Assembly (NCBI GenBank): GCA_964412555.1
Contig: CAYPPG010000001.1
Coordinates: forward strand, 186,001-250,000
DNA length: 64,000 nt
Reading direction: 5' to 3'
DNA from: CAYPPG01 sp964412555
Lineage (GTDB): Bacteria; Hinthialibacterota; Hinthialibacteria; Hinthialibacterales; Hinthialibacteraceae
The translations under genes were made by a program, and so were the position numbers. A model generated the notes under the pieces. That model made no database searches and was not told the DNA's origin. It saw only the letters and a program-made list of their open reading frames with translations. Positions 46,213 to 54,796 of the stretch are shown piece after piece (within the stretch, counting starts at the first letter, position 1; each line of letters starts with the position of its first letter).

Positions 46213-46228
46213 CTAGTCTACAGACTAG
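46213..46228. promoter_or_regulatory. Operator-like dyad of the antitoxin locus
   Basis: CTAGTCT-AC-AGACTAG is a perfect 7+7 inverted repeat with a 2-base centre. It sits after a TTGACA (46186-46191) and 7 bases before the AGAGGG ribosome site. Antitoxins of this type bind such palindromes to repress their own operon, so this is likely the autoregulatory site. Confidence 0.6.
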
Positions 46229-46245
46229 TTTATTAGAGGGTAATA

Positions 46246-46485
46246 ATGAATTAGATAGGATTGCATGAAGCCAAAACACATCTTTCGAAAATCATCGACC
46301 AGGTATGCGAGGGTAGCAAATATACCATTACCCGACGTGGTGTTCCTGTAGCACGGTTGATGCCTGCTGAAAGGCCTTCAAGAGAAGCCGCCAAACGAGC
46401 GTTGGAACGAGCGAAACAACTTCGTGAAAACCTTACTCTCGACGGTCTGAAACTGAAAGATTTGATTGAAGATGGGCGAAAATAG
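46246..46485 (+). pseudogene. Phd/YefM-family antitoxin with an in-frame stop at codon 3
   Basis: The expected start is ATG 46246, five bases after AGAGGG. The frame reads M-N-stop (TAG 46252-46254) and then I-G-L-H-E-A-K-T-H-L-S-K-I-I-D-Q-V, the usual Phd/YefM beginning M-x-x-I-G-x-H-E-A-K. After that come YTITRRGVPVARLMPAE and a helical C-terminal tail, stopping at TAG 46483-46485. Without the amber codon it would be a normal about 79-residue antitoxin. A TTG at 46261 could restart translation but has AGGA only one base away. TAG ends other genes here, such as mutS2, so reassignment is unlikely. Confidence 0.75.
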
Positions 46486-46527
46486 ATGAGGAAATATGTT
46501 TTAGACTGTTCTGCAACTCAAGGTTGA
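46486..46527 (+). pseudogene. Truncated VapC-type PIN toxin (first 13 codons)
   Basis: ATG 46486 follows directly after the antitoxin stop and reads M-R-K-Y-V-L-D-C-S-A-T-Q-G, then TGA 46525-46527. The start M-x-x-Y-V-L-D-C-S is that of VapC PIN-domain toxins, whose Asp is the first catalytic acid. The rest of the gene is gone and the convergent membrane gene at 46518 begins. The locus is therefore a dead toxin-antitoxin pair. Confidence 0.7.
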
Positions 46528-48158
46528 AATACAAAAACCCTCACCCGCGCATACGTCTGCTTGAAATCCCGTTCGAAATCCAGCGAAAATTTGTCCAGTT
46601 TCAGTATCAGTTCTATATATTCGTTCGTTCCGGCAAAAAGCGAGTCATAGCGCTCGATAGACCAAGGAGCGGTCGACTGAACAGTGATAATTTTGTTTGA
46701 TTTATAGATGTAAAGAAAATACTCCAAATGTTTATGCCGTTCTTCAACCGGCATCGAACGAACCTTTTCTCCGGGTTCAAAGAGAAAGAGAAAATTCCAA
46801 TTCTTGATCGAACCATCCTCTCTTGACTGCACAATATCATGGGAAATCGTGAGATAATAGGAAATGGCGGGGGGTGATATTTGATCGTGTGCAATCAAAA
46901 AAGCAATTTTATCCTGCGGCGAGGTTTGATTGATGATAGTTTGAATCGGCGCAAGAAAGAATTGATCTTTAGAAATGTTCGCTTGACGAAACACGTTTGT
47001 CTGATAGATCATCACCGGAAGCACAATCGGGAGGAGAAAAAAAAGCGCCCATTGCATTTTTCGGTTTTCCGATGGAGGAAACAACCGGCGAAGCACCTCG
47101 ATCAGGGATTCACCCGTCAGAACAAAAAAGAGACCCATCGGAATAAACATGAATCGCGTATCCTTCATGGGGTGTATCACGGCGGCCAGGAAATGAATCA
47201 GGAAACAAGCCATGACCGGATTAGATAAACGCATCTTCTTGGAGATAAACAAAGCAATGAGAAAAAGAACCACACAAGCAATCGCAAGAAAAGGAGTGGG
47301 AAAATAATCAAGCGGAAGGCGCTGAGGGTAATACAACACAGAATCAAGGTTGAACGGCATTCGAACATTCGGGTTATTCAGAGCAAAACCAACCAAACCG
47401 GCTAGTTTCCGTGAATAATTCGGCAGCAACCACAAAAACAGCATCGTCAAAGGCAAACCGAAAAGAATATCGTATTGTTTCTTTAACAATATTTTGAAGC
47501 GAAATCGTTCCTTAACGAGAACGGATAGTAAGAGAGCAAAATAAGTCAGGAAGGCATAATTGTACTTATACAAAAACAGCAAACCCAAGAAAAAACCAGT
47601 TAGGATTGCTCTTTTTTTCCCAATCTCTTCGCTTTCCGGCCAACCCAGTATTACTAAAAGCACGAGAAATAATCCGGGCAATTCACTCATCACACTTGCC
47701 GCATGTTGAATCATGAAAGGTGAAATCGTAAAAAGTGCCCAAGCCGTACACCCGGCGATCCAGTCAAACGGATGATCGCGTTTAATAAATAGAAAAAAAA
47801 TGACCAGTGAACAACCGAAAAAGGAAATCAATGTCACAAGGCGAGCGATTTCCAATGTAGGACCAAATAAAACAAATAATACGCCCGTAAACCAAGAATG
47901 TAAAAAAGGCCATACAACCTGCGAATTCGTATGATTCCAGAACAAGACAAAATCAAAATGACGCAGGTCATACCAGATATTGGCAGCCCAAGCACAGCGC
48001 TCCCATCCATCCCAGCATGGCATTCCCCCTCCGCGGATCGTGTACAGAAACAGCCATATCGTAAGCAGGAAAGTCCATCCCGCCAAGCCGAAATAAACAA
48101 CATATTTGATCGTGCTTTTATTTTGAAGGATTCTATTTAAGTTGTTTCTTTTATCCAT
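46518..48158 (-). CDS. Polytopic glycosyltransferase-like membrane protein (GT39/GT83 type)
   Basis: This 546-residue protein has about ten to twelve hydrophobic helices. A first extracytoplasmic loop holds acidic and aromatic residues (GGGMPCWDGWERCAWAANIW) at the place of the catalytic Asp of ArnT/PMT-type enzymes. Later segments include DHPFDWIAGCTAWALFTISP and PMKDTRFMFIPMGLFF, as in that superfamily. It would transfer a lipid-linked sugar on the outer face of the membrane. The C-terminal about 120 residues are soluble. It stands alone and points into the toxin-antitoxin remnant. Confidence 0.8.
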   Translation of the reverse strand: MDKRNNLNRILQNKSTIKYVVYFGLAGWTFLLTIWLFLYTIRGGGMPCWDGWERCAWAANIWYDLRHFDFVLFWNHTNSQVVWPFLHSWFTGVLFVLFGPTLEIARLVTLISFFGCSLVIFFLFIKRDHPFDWIAGCTAWALFTISPFMIQHAASVMSELPGLFLVLLVILGWPESEEIGKKRAILTGFFLGLLFLYKYNYAFLTYFALLLSVLVKERFRFKILLKKQYDILFGLPLTMLFLWLLPNYSRKLAGLVGFALNNPNVRMPFNLDSVLYYPQRLPLDYFPTPFLAIACVVLFLIALFISKKMRLSNPVMACFLIHFLAAVIHPMKDTRFMFIPMGLFFVLTGESLIEVLRRLFPPSENRKMQWALFFLLPIVLPVMIYQTNVFRQANISKDQFFLAPIQTIINQTSPQDKIAFLIAHDQISPPAISYYLTISHDIVQSREDGSIKNWNFLFLFEPGEKVRSMPVEERHKHLEYFLYIYKSNKIITVQSTAPWSIERYDSLFAGTNEYIELILKLDKFSLDFERDFKQTYARVRVFVFQP

Positions 48159-48418
48159 TTCCCTGTAACATATGGAAAGCCAATGAGTTTATATGAAAAA
48201 TGGGATCATACGGTCATTTCCAACTTATCGTTTGATATGAAAATACACTATGATACCATTTATACTGATAAAAAGGCAATTTCGTAACCGCCGAGCAATA
48301 TGTTCTCTTATAATATAGATACAGACATTCTGTCTGCCCAGGATAACGGTTGTTTCAAATAAGAGAATAGGAACTTGCTTTGAATTTCCATTTTAAAAAA
48401 TAGAAGAAAGGGAAACTC

Positions 48419-49423
48419 ATGAGTATCGAGGAGCGTACGGAACAATTTCGGGAAGAATTTGTCCAACTGCGAAATGAAATCGGGAAAGTTATCGTCGGAC
48501 AACAGGAAATTATCGATGGTGCATTGACCTGTCTTTTCGCCGGAGGGCAAGCCCTTTTGGAAGGTGTACCGGGATTGGGAAAAACCTTATTGGTACGAAC
48601 CATGGCCATGGCGATGGAACTGAAATTTACACGAATCCAATTCACGCCGGATTTGATGCCCGCGGATATCATCGGAACCAATGTCATCGATCAAACCGAT
48701 GATGGACGACGTGTTTTTCGATTCGAAGCAGGGCCGATCTTTGCCAATGTCGTTCTGGCCGACGAAGTGAACCGTGCAACTCCGAAAACTCAATCCGCCC
48801 TCCTCGAAGCCATGCAAGAACACCGGGTTACTGTCGGTGGAACCACTTATGAATTAGATCAACCGTTTGTTGTTTTGGCAACGCAAAATCCTTTGGAAAT
48901 GGAAGGAACCTACCCACTTCCGGAAGCTCAACTGGATCGTTTCATGCTGAAACTCATCGTGGACTACCCAACACGGGAGGAATTGACCGAGGTTTTAATC
49001 AGAACAACTGACTATGAAGAGCCTCAACCGGATGTGATCATGAAAAAAGAAAGTGTTCTTGAGATGAGAAAATTATGCAGGGAAGTCCCAATCGCATCCC
49101 ATGTTCGCGATTACGCCGTCCGCTGTGTTTTGGCAACCCACCCCGGCAGTGAATATGCAACGGATATGACCAACCAATTTGTACGCTATGGTTCAAGCCC
49201 ACGAGGTGCGCAAGCCTTGATTCTGGCCGGGAAGATCAAGGCGCTGCTGGATGGAAGATTCAATGTCAGTTTCGACGATATTCGCTCTACCGTAAAACCC
49301 GCTCTCCGTCATCGCATTATCCTCAATTTCGAAGGAGAAGCGGAAGGAATGACTTCCGATCGAATCCTCGATTCGATTCTCTCACAACTGCCTCATGCCG
49401 AGAAGGCTCCTCAAAGCGTGTAA
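48419..49423 (+). CDS. MoxR-family AAA+ ATPase
   Basis: This 334-residue ATPase has Walker A GVPGLGKT (about 57-64), Walker B VVLADEVNRATP (about 118), sensor 1 (VLATQNPLEMEGTYPLPEAQ) and an arginine-finger region YGSSPRGAQALI. MoxR proteins assemble or activate protein complexes, usually beside DUF58 and von Willebrand (BatA/B) genes. None of those is next to it here, so the partner must be elsewhere. Confidence 0.93.
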   Translation: MSIEERTEQFREEFVQLRNEIGKVIVGQQEIIDGALTCLFAGGQALLEGVPGLGKTLLVRTMAMAMELKFTRIQFTPDLMPADIIGTNVIDQTDDGRRVFRFEAGPIFANVVLADEVNRATPKTQSALLEAMQEHRVTVGGTTYELDQPFVVLATQNPLEMEGTYPLPEAQLDRFMLKLIVDYPTREELTEVLIRTTDYEEPQPDVIMKKESVLEMRKLCREVPIASHVRDYAVRCVLATHPGSEYATDMTNQFVRYGSSPRGAQALILAGKIKALLDGRFNVSFDDIRSTVKPALRHRIILNFEGEAEGMTSDRILDSILSQLPHAEKAPQSV

Positions 49424-49495
49424 TTTCCCCCTAAAAAAGCTTATACTTGAAATTCATCAACCGTACAAACAATAGAATAGGATAAACAGAACCCT

Positions 49496-50134
49496 ATGGC
49501 AGGTATATTCATTACCTTCGAAGGAATCGAGGGAAGTGGGAAAACCACTTTTGCGAATCGGCTTTATTCATTTTTGAAAGAAAAAAATAATTTATGCCTT
49601 TACACCCGTGAGCCGGGGGGAACGCCGGTTGGTGAATCGCTTCGTAAGATCGTTCTTAATGCAGATATTCCCCTCTGTCCTGAGTCGGAGTTGCTTCTCA
49701 TCGAAGCGGCGCGTGCGCAACTGATGAAAGAAGTCATCTTACCTGCACTCGGTGAAAATCATTGTGTCATTCTGGACCGTCACACCGATTCGACCATGGC
49801 TTATCAAGGATATGGAAGAGGATTCGATAAAGAATGGATTGCAAGACTGAATCGATTCGCGACTTTCGGAAGAAATCCGGATTTGACCTATCTGATGGAC
49901 GTCGATGTCACCAAAGGGCTGAAACGTGCACAGAAAATTTCCTTGCAAAATCAAATTCGAGATCGATTTGAAAATGAAAAAATAGAATTCATGCAGGCGA
50001 TTCGAGACGGTTTTCACGATTTAGCCAGTAAAGAACCGAATCGATTTTATCTCATTCGCACGGATTCGGATATCGAGACAATCTGGTGTGAGGTACAAGG
50101 GATCTTTCTTCAGCGCTTCCCTGATTGGAGATGA
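49496..50134 (+). CDS. tmk: Thymidylate kinase
   Basis: This 212-residue enzyme converts dTMP to dTDP. It has P-loop EGIEGSGKTTFANRL, TREPGGTPVGESLRKIV, the D-R-H-T-D-S-T-M-A-Y-Q-G-Y-G-R-G motif with the catalytic Arg, and a LID-region R-D-R-F-E. Length and motifs are standard. It follows moxR by 72 bp. Confidence 0.96.
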   Translation: MAGIFITFEGIEGSGKTTFANRLYSFLKEKNNLCLYTREPGGTPVGESLRKIVLNADIPLCPESELLLIEAARAQLMKEVILPALGENHCVILDRHTDSTMAYQGYGRGFDKEWIARLNRFATFGRNPDLTYLMDVDVTKGLKRAQKISLQNQIRDRFENEKIEFMQAIRDGFHDLASKEPNRFYLIRTDSDIETIWCEVQGIFLQRFPDWR

Positions 50135-50145
50135 AGTCGGTAGGT

Positions 50146-50337
50146 TTAGGCTAGCACATCGAGGTTCTCACCGAGTCCCTCGAGTGCAGATGCAATGGTG
50201 GCATTGGCGTTAGTTTGAATAGTTAAAGCCGCTTGCTGTTGGACCAGCTCCGATGCCTGATCCAACACCTTTGTAACCAACTGACCCATTACTGCCTGTG
50301 TCGATAATGAATTGGATAATGCAGCCAATTCCGTCAT
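50146..50337 (-). CDS. YjfB-like putative motility protein
   Basis: This is a 63-residue protein from ATG 50335-50337, with AGAAGGTG as ribosome site; an upstream in-frame start is not needed. It is a two-helix, Ala/Gln/Leu-rich peptide: L-S-N-S-L-S-T-Q-A-V-M-G-Q-L-V-T-K-V-L-D-Q-A. This is the pattern of the YjfB motility family (PF14070), known only as a small protein near flagellar regulons. No flagellar gene is nearby. Confidence 0.6.
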   Translation of the reverse strand: MTELAALSNSLSTQAVMGQLVTKVLDQASELVQQQAALTIQTNANATIASALEGLGENLDVLA

Positions 50338-50428
50338 GATACACCTTCTTTCGAGCATTTCCCACTATCGGTTATCGACCCATTTCACAAAAACTTGAGC
50401 TGCTTTTCAGGGATACTATAAATGATAC

Positions 50429-50475
50429 GGGCAAGGACGCCCGCCTTGCCAGTCAAAAGCCGGCAAGATGCCGGC
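50429..50475. repeat. Two short inverted repeats
   Basis: GGCAAGG-ACGCCCG-CCTTGCC (50430-50450) and GCCGGC-AAGAT-GCCGGC (50459-50475) can each form a hairpin. The words resemble the palindromic repeats at 14435-14494. They lie in the gap between the YjfB-like gene and the next exported protein. Confidence 0.6.
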
Positions 50476-50479
50476 GTTA

Positions 50480-50519
50480 CATATAAAAAGCGGTGAACCA
50501 CTTTGTAGCGATTCACCGC
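50480..50519 (-). terminator. Rho-independent terminator of the 50550 gene
   Basis: On the minus strand, GCGGTGAA...TTCACCGC (stem arms 50519-50512 and 50497-50490, 14-base loop) is followed at once by CTTTTTATATG. It is 31 bp after the stop of the gene at 50550, in the right orientation. Confidence 0.65.
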
Positions 50520-50549
50520 CTCCATAATACTTACATATTCTTTTAAGAA

Positions 50550-51362
50550 TCAATATAAGGACCAGTTATGGACTGGTGTCGGAAGTTCATCAAAGTTATA
50601 GAAATTGTCTAAAATACCGGTTCCTGTCAACACTTCATTATTATCGGTAGAGTGGGGGGTATAGAATACTCCAAGCACAGGCGGATCCAATGTATCATCA
50701 TCATTGATCACCAACGTTGAATCAGGAAGGCCACGATCCAAATTGTCATCGGGCGGCAACCAGGGGCCTTCCGGTGATTCGGCCGCTAACTGCTCGAATA
50801 CATGACCGGTTCGAGTGAGACGCGCCCACCAACCGGCTTTCGGACCACTCCCATCATTCCCACGCCTGGCTCGATCCGTATTGGCGGCAAAATCCAGGCG
50901 ATACTGAGCGCGTAATCCATGGGATCGGGAAATCTGTGCGCCAACATAGGGGGCAAATTCAGTCAAACCTTGGCGGAATGCAATTCCCCCTTTTTCCCAT
51001 TCGTTACCACCATTCGGTGGTGTGTTGTTGGCTGCATCCGGATCGCCATCCAGATTACCATCAAAAGAAACCACTTGCACGACAACGTCAAAATCGCCGG
51101 TCACTTCTTGATACAGGAAAGCCATTCCATCGTCGTCTTCCCAAACATCCCAGCCGTTACTGGTCAAATGAAGTTGTCCGTCAACGACATTGGCTTCACC
51201 TTCGGCGGGAGCTTCACCCTTTGTGGGACCGGTTCCCATATTGGTAAAGGTCCACTGTGAGCCGATTCCGTCATCGAAGTTATCACTTTCGGGCGATTGA
51301 GCGAAAACATTTGATACAAAGAAAATTCCTAACACTGCAATAAAAACGATATACTTTTTCAT
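50550..51362 (-). CDS. Exported protein with concanavalin-like (DUF1349-type) domain
   Basis: This is a 270-residue protein from ATG 51360-51362 (GAGGT eight bases upstream) with signal MKKYIVFIAVLGIFFVSNVFA. The mature part opens D-N-F-D-D-G-I-G-S-Q-W-T-F-T-N and goes through YQEVTGDFDVVVQVVSFDGN, GGIAFRQGLTEFAPYVGAQI and LRAQYRLDF. This is the beta-sandwich pattern of DUF1349/LamG-like glycan-binding domains. No catalytic residue is clear. The C-terminus is PVHNWSLY, like the end of the next exported protein. Confidence 0.7.
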   Translation of the reverse strand: MKKYIVFIAVLGIFFVSNVFAQSPESDNFDDGIGSQWTFTNMGTGPTKGEAPAEGEANVVDGQLHLTSNGWDVWEDDDGMAFLYQEVTGDFDVVVQVVSFDGNLDGDPDAANNTPPNGGNEWEKGGIAFRQGLTEFAPYVGAQISRSHGLRAQYRLDFAANTDRARRGNDGSGPKAGWWARLTRTGHVFEQLAAESPEGPWLPPDDNLDRGLPDSTLVINDDDTLDPPVLGVFYTPHSTDNNEVLTGTGILDNFYNFDELPTPVHNWSLY

Positions 51363-51637
51363 AAATACCTCATATTCTTTCTCATTTTTCACAAACCTAC
51401 ATTCATTCGATCATTCGTTGTATGCCAACAATAAATCTTTGTGCATCTCCTCCTTCCTACATGAAAGATATCTTCCTCTCCCAGAAAGCCATTTTGAACA
51501 TAACATATATCTAACACATATTTAAACCCCTGGCGAGAATAAAAATTAAAAAAATGTGGGAAAAGGAGTGCTTCATGATGATGACTATCCGATAGCATCG
51601 GAACTTGTCACAAAAAGGTTGGAAGGAAAAGATTGAT

Positions 51638-52528
51638 TCAATATACTTGCCAATTTTCTACTGAAACCGGTTCTAAAAACCGCATTGTTCCCCAAAGGTC
51701 TTCGATTTCATGGGTGTTTTCCGTGGAAATTTCTCCTTCAATGTAGGTATATACCGTCCAGTATAATTGAATCTCCCGGTACTCTTCATAAAATTCCGGC
51801 TCCAGCGTTTGTTCATCATACGTATCGACATCGTCGACGTTGATGTTGAAGCCGATCTCGCTACCGGCTGAAGGAGAACCGATGATATCCAATGCAAATC
51901 GCGCTTCCTGGCTCCAATCATTGGTCTCCTCATTCACGACAGTCTGCGCGTACCATACCGCATCCGGACCGATACCGTATGGTCTTTCTTTTTCCCCATA
52001 TAATTCAGGAGAAACAAAGGGTAAGGGTGAATCTTCCGCTTCAATACCAAAAATCCATTGGCCACCGGTTTCCGTTTCAGTCGGATTGCGGGCAGACTCA
52101 AAAGCTCTGCTCAAATCACCGTCAAAAAAATATTCAACTGCATCATTTTCCCACGTAACCGGAAGGTCCCATTGCAATCGTTGCCCGTAATTTCTGCTGA
52201 CGTATATGTCGTCTGTCACCGTTACTCCAACATAAAGAAAATCATCGTCATACATGACAGAAAAGGTATAGCTGATATCTTCCGGCCCATTCGTAACACC
52301 GGGTCCGCTATTTCCGGCAACACCGAGATTGACAAAATCGACGGTATTGGAAGCCGCGTGTCTCCATTCATCAGAATCGACTTCTCCGTCGATTGTGGGT
52401 GACATATGAGTATAAGGAACCTCGATCAATTGCCGCCCCTCGTCATCCAACTCCTGTGCAACTGTGCACAGGCAAAACAATACCAACAAAGCGAAAATGG
52501 AATGGATAGAAGCAAAATACTTAAACAT
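51638..52528 (-). CDS. Exported CBM9-like carbohydrate-binding protein
   Basis: This is a 296-residue protein with a Sec signal (MFKYFASIHSIFALLVLFCLC...). The CBM9-like/DOMON sandwich starts P-T-I-D-G-E-V-D-S-D-E-W-R, has VMYDDDFLYVGVTVTDD, W-E-N-D-A-V-E-Y-F-F-D-G-D and EIGFNINVDDVDTYDEQ. Such domains bind sugars. The C-terminus is SVENWQVY. It is separate from the 50550 gene (275-bp gap), but both may bind glycans outside the cell. Confidence 0.75.
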   Translation of the reverse strand: MFKYFASIHSIFALLVLFCLCTVAQELDDEGRQLIEVPYTHMSPTIDGEVDSDEWRHAASNTVDFVNLGVAGNSGPGVTNGPEDISYTFSVMYDDDFLYVGVTVTDDIYVSRNYGQRLQWDLPVTWENDAVEYFFDGDLSRAFESARNPTETETGGQWIFGIEAEDSPLPFVSPELYGEKERPYGIGPDAVWYAQTVVNEETNDWSQEARFALDIIGSPSAGSEIGFNINVDDVDTYDEQTLEPEFYEEYREIQLYWTVYTYIEGEISTENTHEIEDLWGTMRFLEPVSVENWQVY

Positions 52529-52642
52529 CTTTCATCTCCCCTTCTCATAGAATAACTAAAATCCGTTAATACATTATCCATAAAACCTAAAGATTGTCTA
52601 TATAACTTGATTGAAATCATAGGCTTTTTACATGATCCGGAC

Positions 52643-52669
52643 AACAAAAAACCGGTCGATTCGACCGGT
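52643..52669 (-). terminator. Rho-independent terminator of the coiled-coil gene
   Basis: On the minus strand, ACCGGTCGA-A-TCGACCGGT (52669-52651) is followed by TTTTTG. The stem is 9 bp with perfect pairing. It is about 50 bp after the stop of the gene ending at 52721 and before the CBM9-like gene start. Confidence 0.8.
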
Positions 52670-52720
52670 CAAAGCAAAATAGATTCTTAAACGAATCCGG
52701 AATCGGAGGAAAGGATTATT

Positions 52721-54286
52721 TTATTCGTTTGTCAACGGTGGACTATCTGATTCAAGTCCTATGGAAGTTTGTGTAGATTTTTCACTTTTATCGTGATTTT
52801 CCATCTTCTGGAAAATCACGAATGTAAGTCGGGAATTCAATTTGGATAATTGATTTTGAATTGAATTCACTTTTGTTTCCGTGTTTTGAATGGAAGAGGA
52901 AAAATCTTCCAATAATGTCCTGAAAGCTTGCTGTGTCTCTTTCGATTGGGGATTCTGCAGCAGTTCGGCAATTTTTCCGTTGACTGTATCAATTCGATTC
53001 ACCACTTCATCGCGAAGAGCAAAAACATCTCCTGCCAGACGTTTCAAAGCATCGATGGTCTCGATTTGTTGTGTTTGGCCGAAATGAGAATTATTTGCCT
53101 TTTCATCCGCCTGTTCCAGTATTTCTTTCGTGGAAGCAGCAAGAGCATTTGTCTGATCTATTTCATTGAAAACTAAGGTAATATTCTCATTTAACGCTTT
53201 AATTTGCTTTCCAATTTTTTGGTCTGTGATTTCCTGTTGGCCGATGAGTTCTTTTTTCGTATCGACAAATTCAATGAATAAATCATCCGACTTCCCGGTC
53301 AAGGTATAATTCATTTGCGCGATATCGGCTCGAATGATATCTGTCGATTCCTCGTGTTTCACAAAACCAGTATTCATTTGATCCGTCAATCCGGTCAGCT
53401 GATCGGAAACGGAAGTCACCGATTGATCAATCACATCCGTTTGTTGAGCGAAAAGTGAACGAATATCGCCTCCCAAAGCCTTGTCGGACTCGGAAGCGAA
53501 TGTTTGAACTTGATTGACTTCTCTCGATATTGCAGCCAGTTTTTCGCCGACTTTTACTAAGCTTTGATCGGATGTTTCTTTTAAAGCTGCCAATTCCGTT
53601 GCAAAATTTTTCGACTGATCATCAAAACGAGCGCTGACAACCGCATTCAGTTCATTGGCCAGATCCGTCAAACTCGCGAAACCCGCATTGACTTTTTCAT
53701 TCATTTGATCAACTTGTTCCGTCAAGACAGCCACTTTTTGATCGATCGTTTCAGCCCGGCTGTTTGCTTCCTGCACTGCCGTTTGCGTAGATGCAATTTC
53801 ATTGAAGACCGTTTCCACTGCCGCTTGAATTTTTCCGGTCTGTTCAAGAGTGCTTTTTTCAAGGCTTCCGAGTTTTGATTTTAGAAATTCAACTTGGGTT
53901 TTATCCTTTTTATCGATGGCAGCTGTCAAGGCGCTGGTATGTTGAGAAAACGAGTCAATTGTCGATGTCAACAAAGTGGAAAATTCTTGCAACGTCGACG
54001 ACATTTTCTGAGCAAATTGAGCCGTTTCCGCTCGATTCTCAAGGATATCCGTCTGAACCGTCTGCAAACTCGTCAACGCATCTTCGGATTGAATTGAAAC
54101 CTGTTTGGTCTGAGTGAGTACTTTCTGTTCCAGTTGTTGCAAACGTAAATCCAAATAGGCTCCGGCTGCGCCGAACATTACAATCACAATCACAGCCAAT
54201 CCAAAAACAAGTAAAGGTGAAAGCATTTTTTTAAGTGGATTCGAAGAAGCCTGCTGATCATCATGCATTACTTTCTCTTCGTTCAT
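52721..54286 (-). CDS. Membrane-anchored coiled-coil protein
   Basis: This protein has 521 residues from ATG 54284-54286. AGAGGAG seven bases before fixes the start; the open frame goes on for about 65 more codons, but without a start of similar quality. A single helix (LLVFGLAVIVIVMFGAAGAYLD in part, about 25-50) is followed by about 450 residues of heptad-rich sequence with repeated Q, T, S and D (TSLQTVQTDIL, SDQLTGLTDQMN). It resembles methyl-accepting or apolipoprotein-like helices, but no signalling domain is present. It would form a long rod, most likely in the periplasm. Its function is unknown. Confidence 0.75.
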   Translation of the reverse strand: MNEEKVMHDDQQASSNPLKKMLSPLLVFGLAVIVIVMFGAAGAYLDLRLQQLEQKVLTQTKQVSIQSEDALTSLQTVQTDILENRAETAQFAQKMSSTLQEFSTLLTSTIDSFSQHTSALTAAIDKKDKTQVEFLKSKLGSLEKSTLEQTGKIQAAVETVFNEIASTQTAVQEANSRAETIDQKVAVLTEQVDQMNEKVNAGFASLTDLANELNAVVSARFDDQSKNFATELAALKETSDQSLVKVGEKLAAISREVNQVQTFASESDKALGGDIRSLFAQQTDVIDQSVTSVSDQLTGLTDQMNTGFVKHEESTDIIRADIAQMNYTLTGKSDDLFIEFVDTKKELIGQQEITDQKIGKQIKALNENITLVFNEIDQTNALAASTKEILEQADEKANNSHFGQTQQIETIDALKRLAGDVFALRDEVVNRIDTVNGKIAELLQNPQSKETQQAFRTLLEDFSSSIQNTETKVNSIQNQLSKLNSRLTFVIFQKMENHDKSEKSTQTSIGLESDSPPLTNE

Positions 54287-54796
54287 CATCCTACTCCTCT
54301 CAATGATAGTGTCCCCGGATTGCCATATACCGATACAATCAATCTTTCCATAAAAAGAACCTTTGGTTCTGTGGAGCCGTGTTCCTTTTGACAATTCGGG
54401 CCGTTGTTCGAAATCAATCTGAGAGAGCTTTTGATGAAAGGTGGAAGGAACAGTACCCATGGGTAGATACTCATTCAAAATCGGATGAATTTATCCACAG
54501 GTTGTTGGAAATCAGGAACACATCAAAAACCCTCAACCCACAATCACAATTCATATTATATTGCATGTAATTTAACAGTTTGTCAACAGGGTTTTTTGAT
54601 TTTTTTATTTATCCGCCACATGACCGGACATTCGCATGTATGTACAAATGGTCTAATTGAGGGAACCGATTTTCACATTCTTATAAAAAACGATTAAAAC
54701 TCGAGCGAGTGAAGTCATCCAAAAGATTGCTACTTGACGAAAAATAATGCTTCGGCAAACTTATCCATTGAACGTATGTTTGATCCGAGGTGTATT
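54287..54796. other. Gene-free gap of about 510 bp before proA
   Basis: No gene is supported. Reading frames extending into it from both sides lack better starts. The stretch 54480-54720 is AT-rich. A perfect TTATCCACA (DnaA-box consensus) lies at 54490-54498 and a TTATCC again near 54609 and 54760. A CTCAACCCACAATCACAATT segment is also present. Without dnaA, dnaN or a cluster of boxes I do not call an origin. The proA promoter should be within it. Confidence 0.5.

Noticed and set aside
46252..46254. Reassignment of TAG as a sense codon, which would make the antitoxin intact
   Set aside because: TAG is the terminal stop of mutS2 and of this antitoxin itself, and all other frames are normal under the standard code.
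54480..54780. Possible chromosomal origin: AT-rich gap with a perfect TTATCCACA box
   Set aside because: Only one perfect DnaA box, with no clustered boxes and no dnaA, dnaN or gidA-type neighbour. One box is expected by chance in a long sequence.
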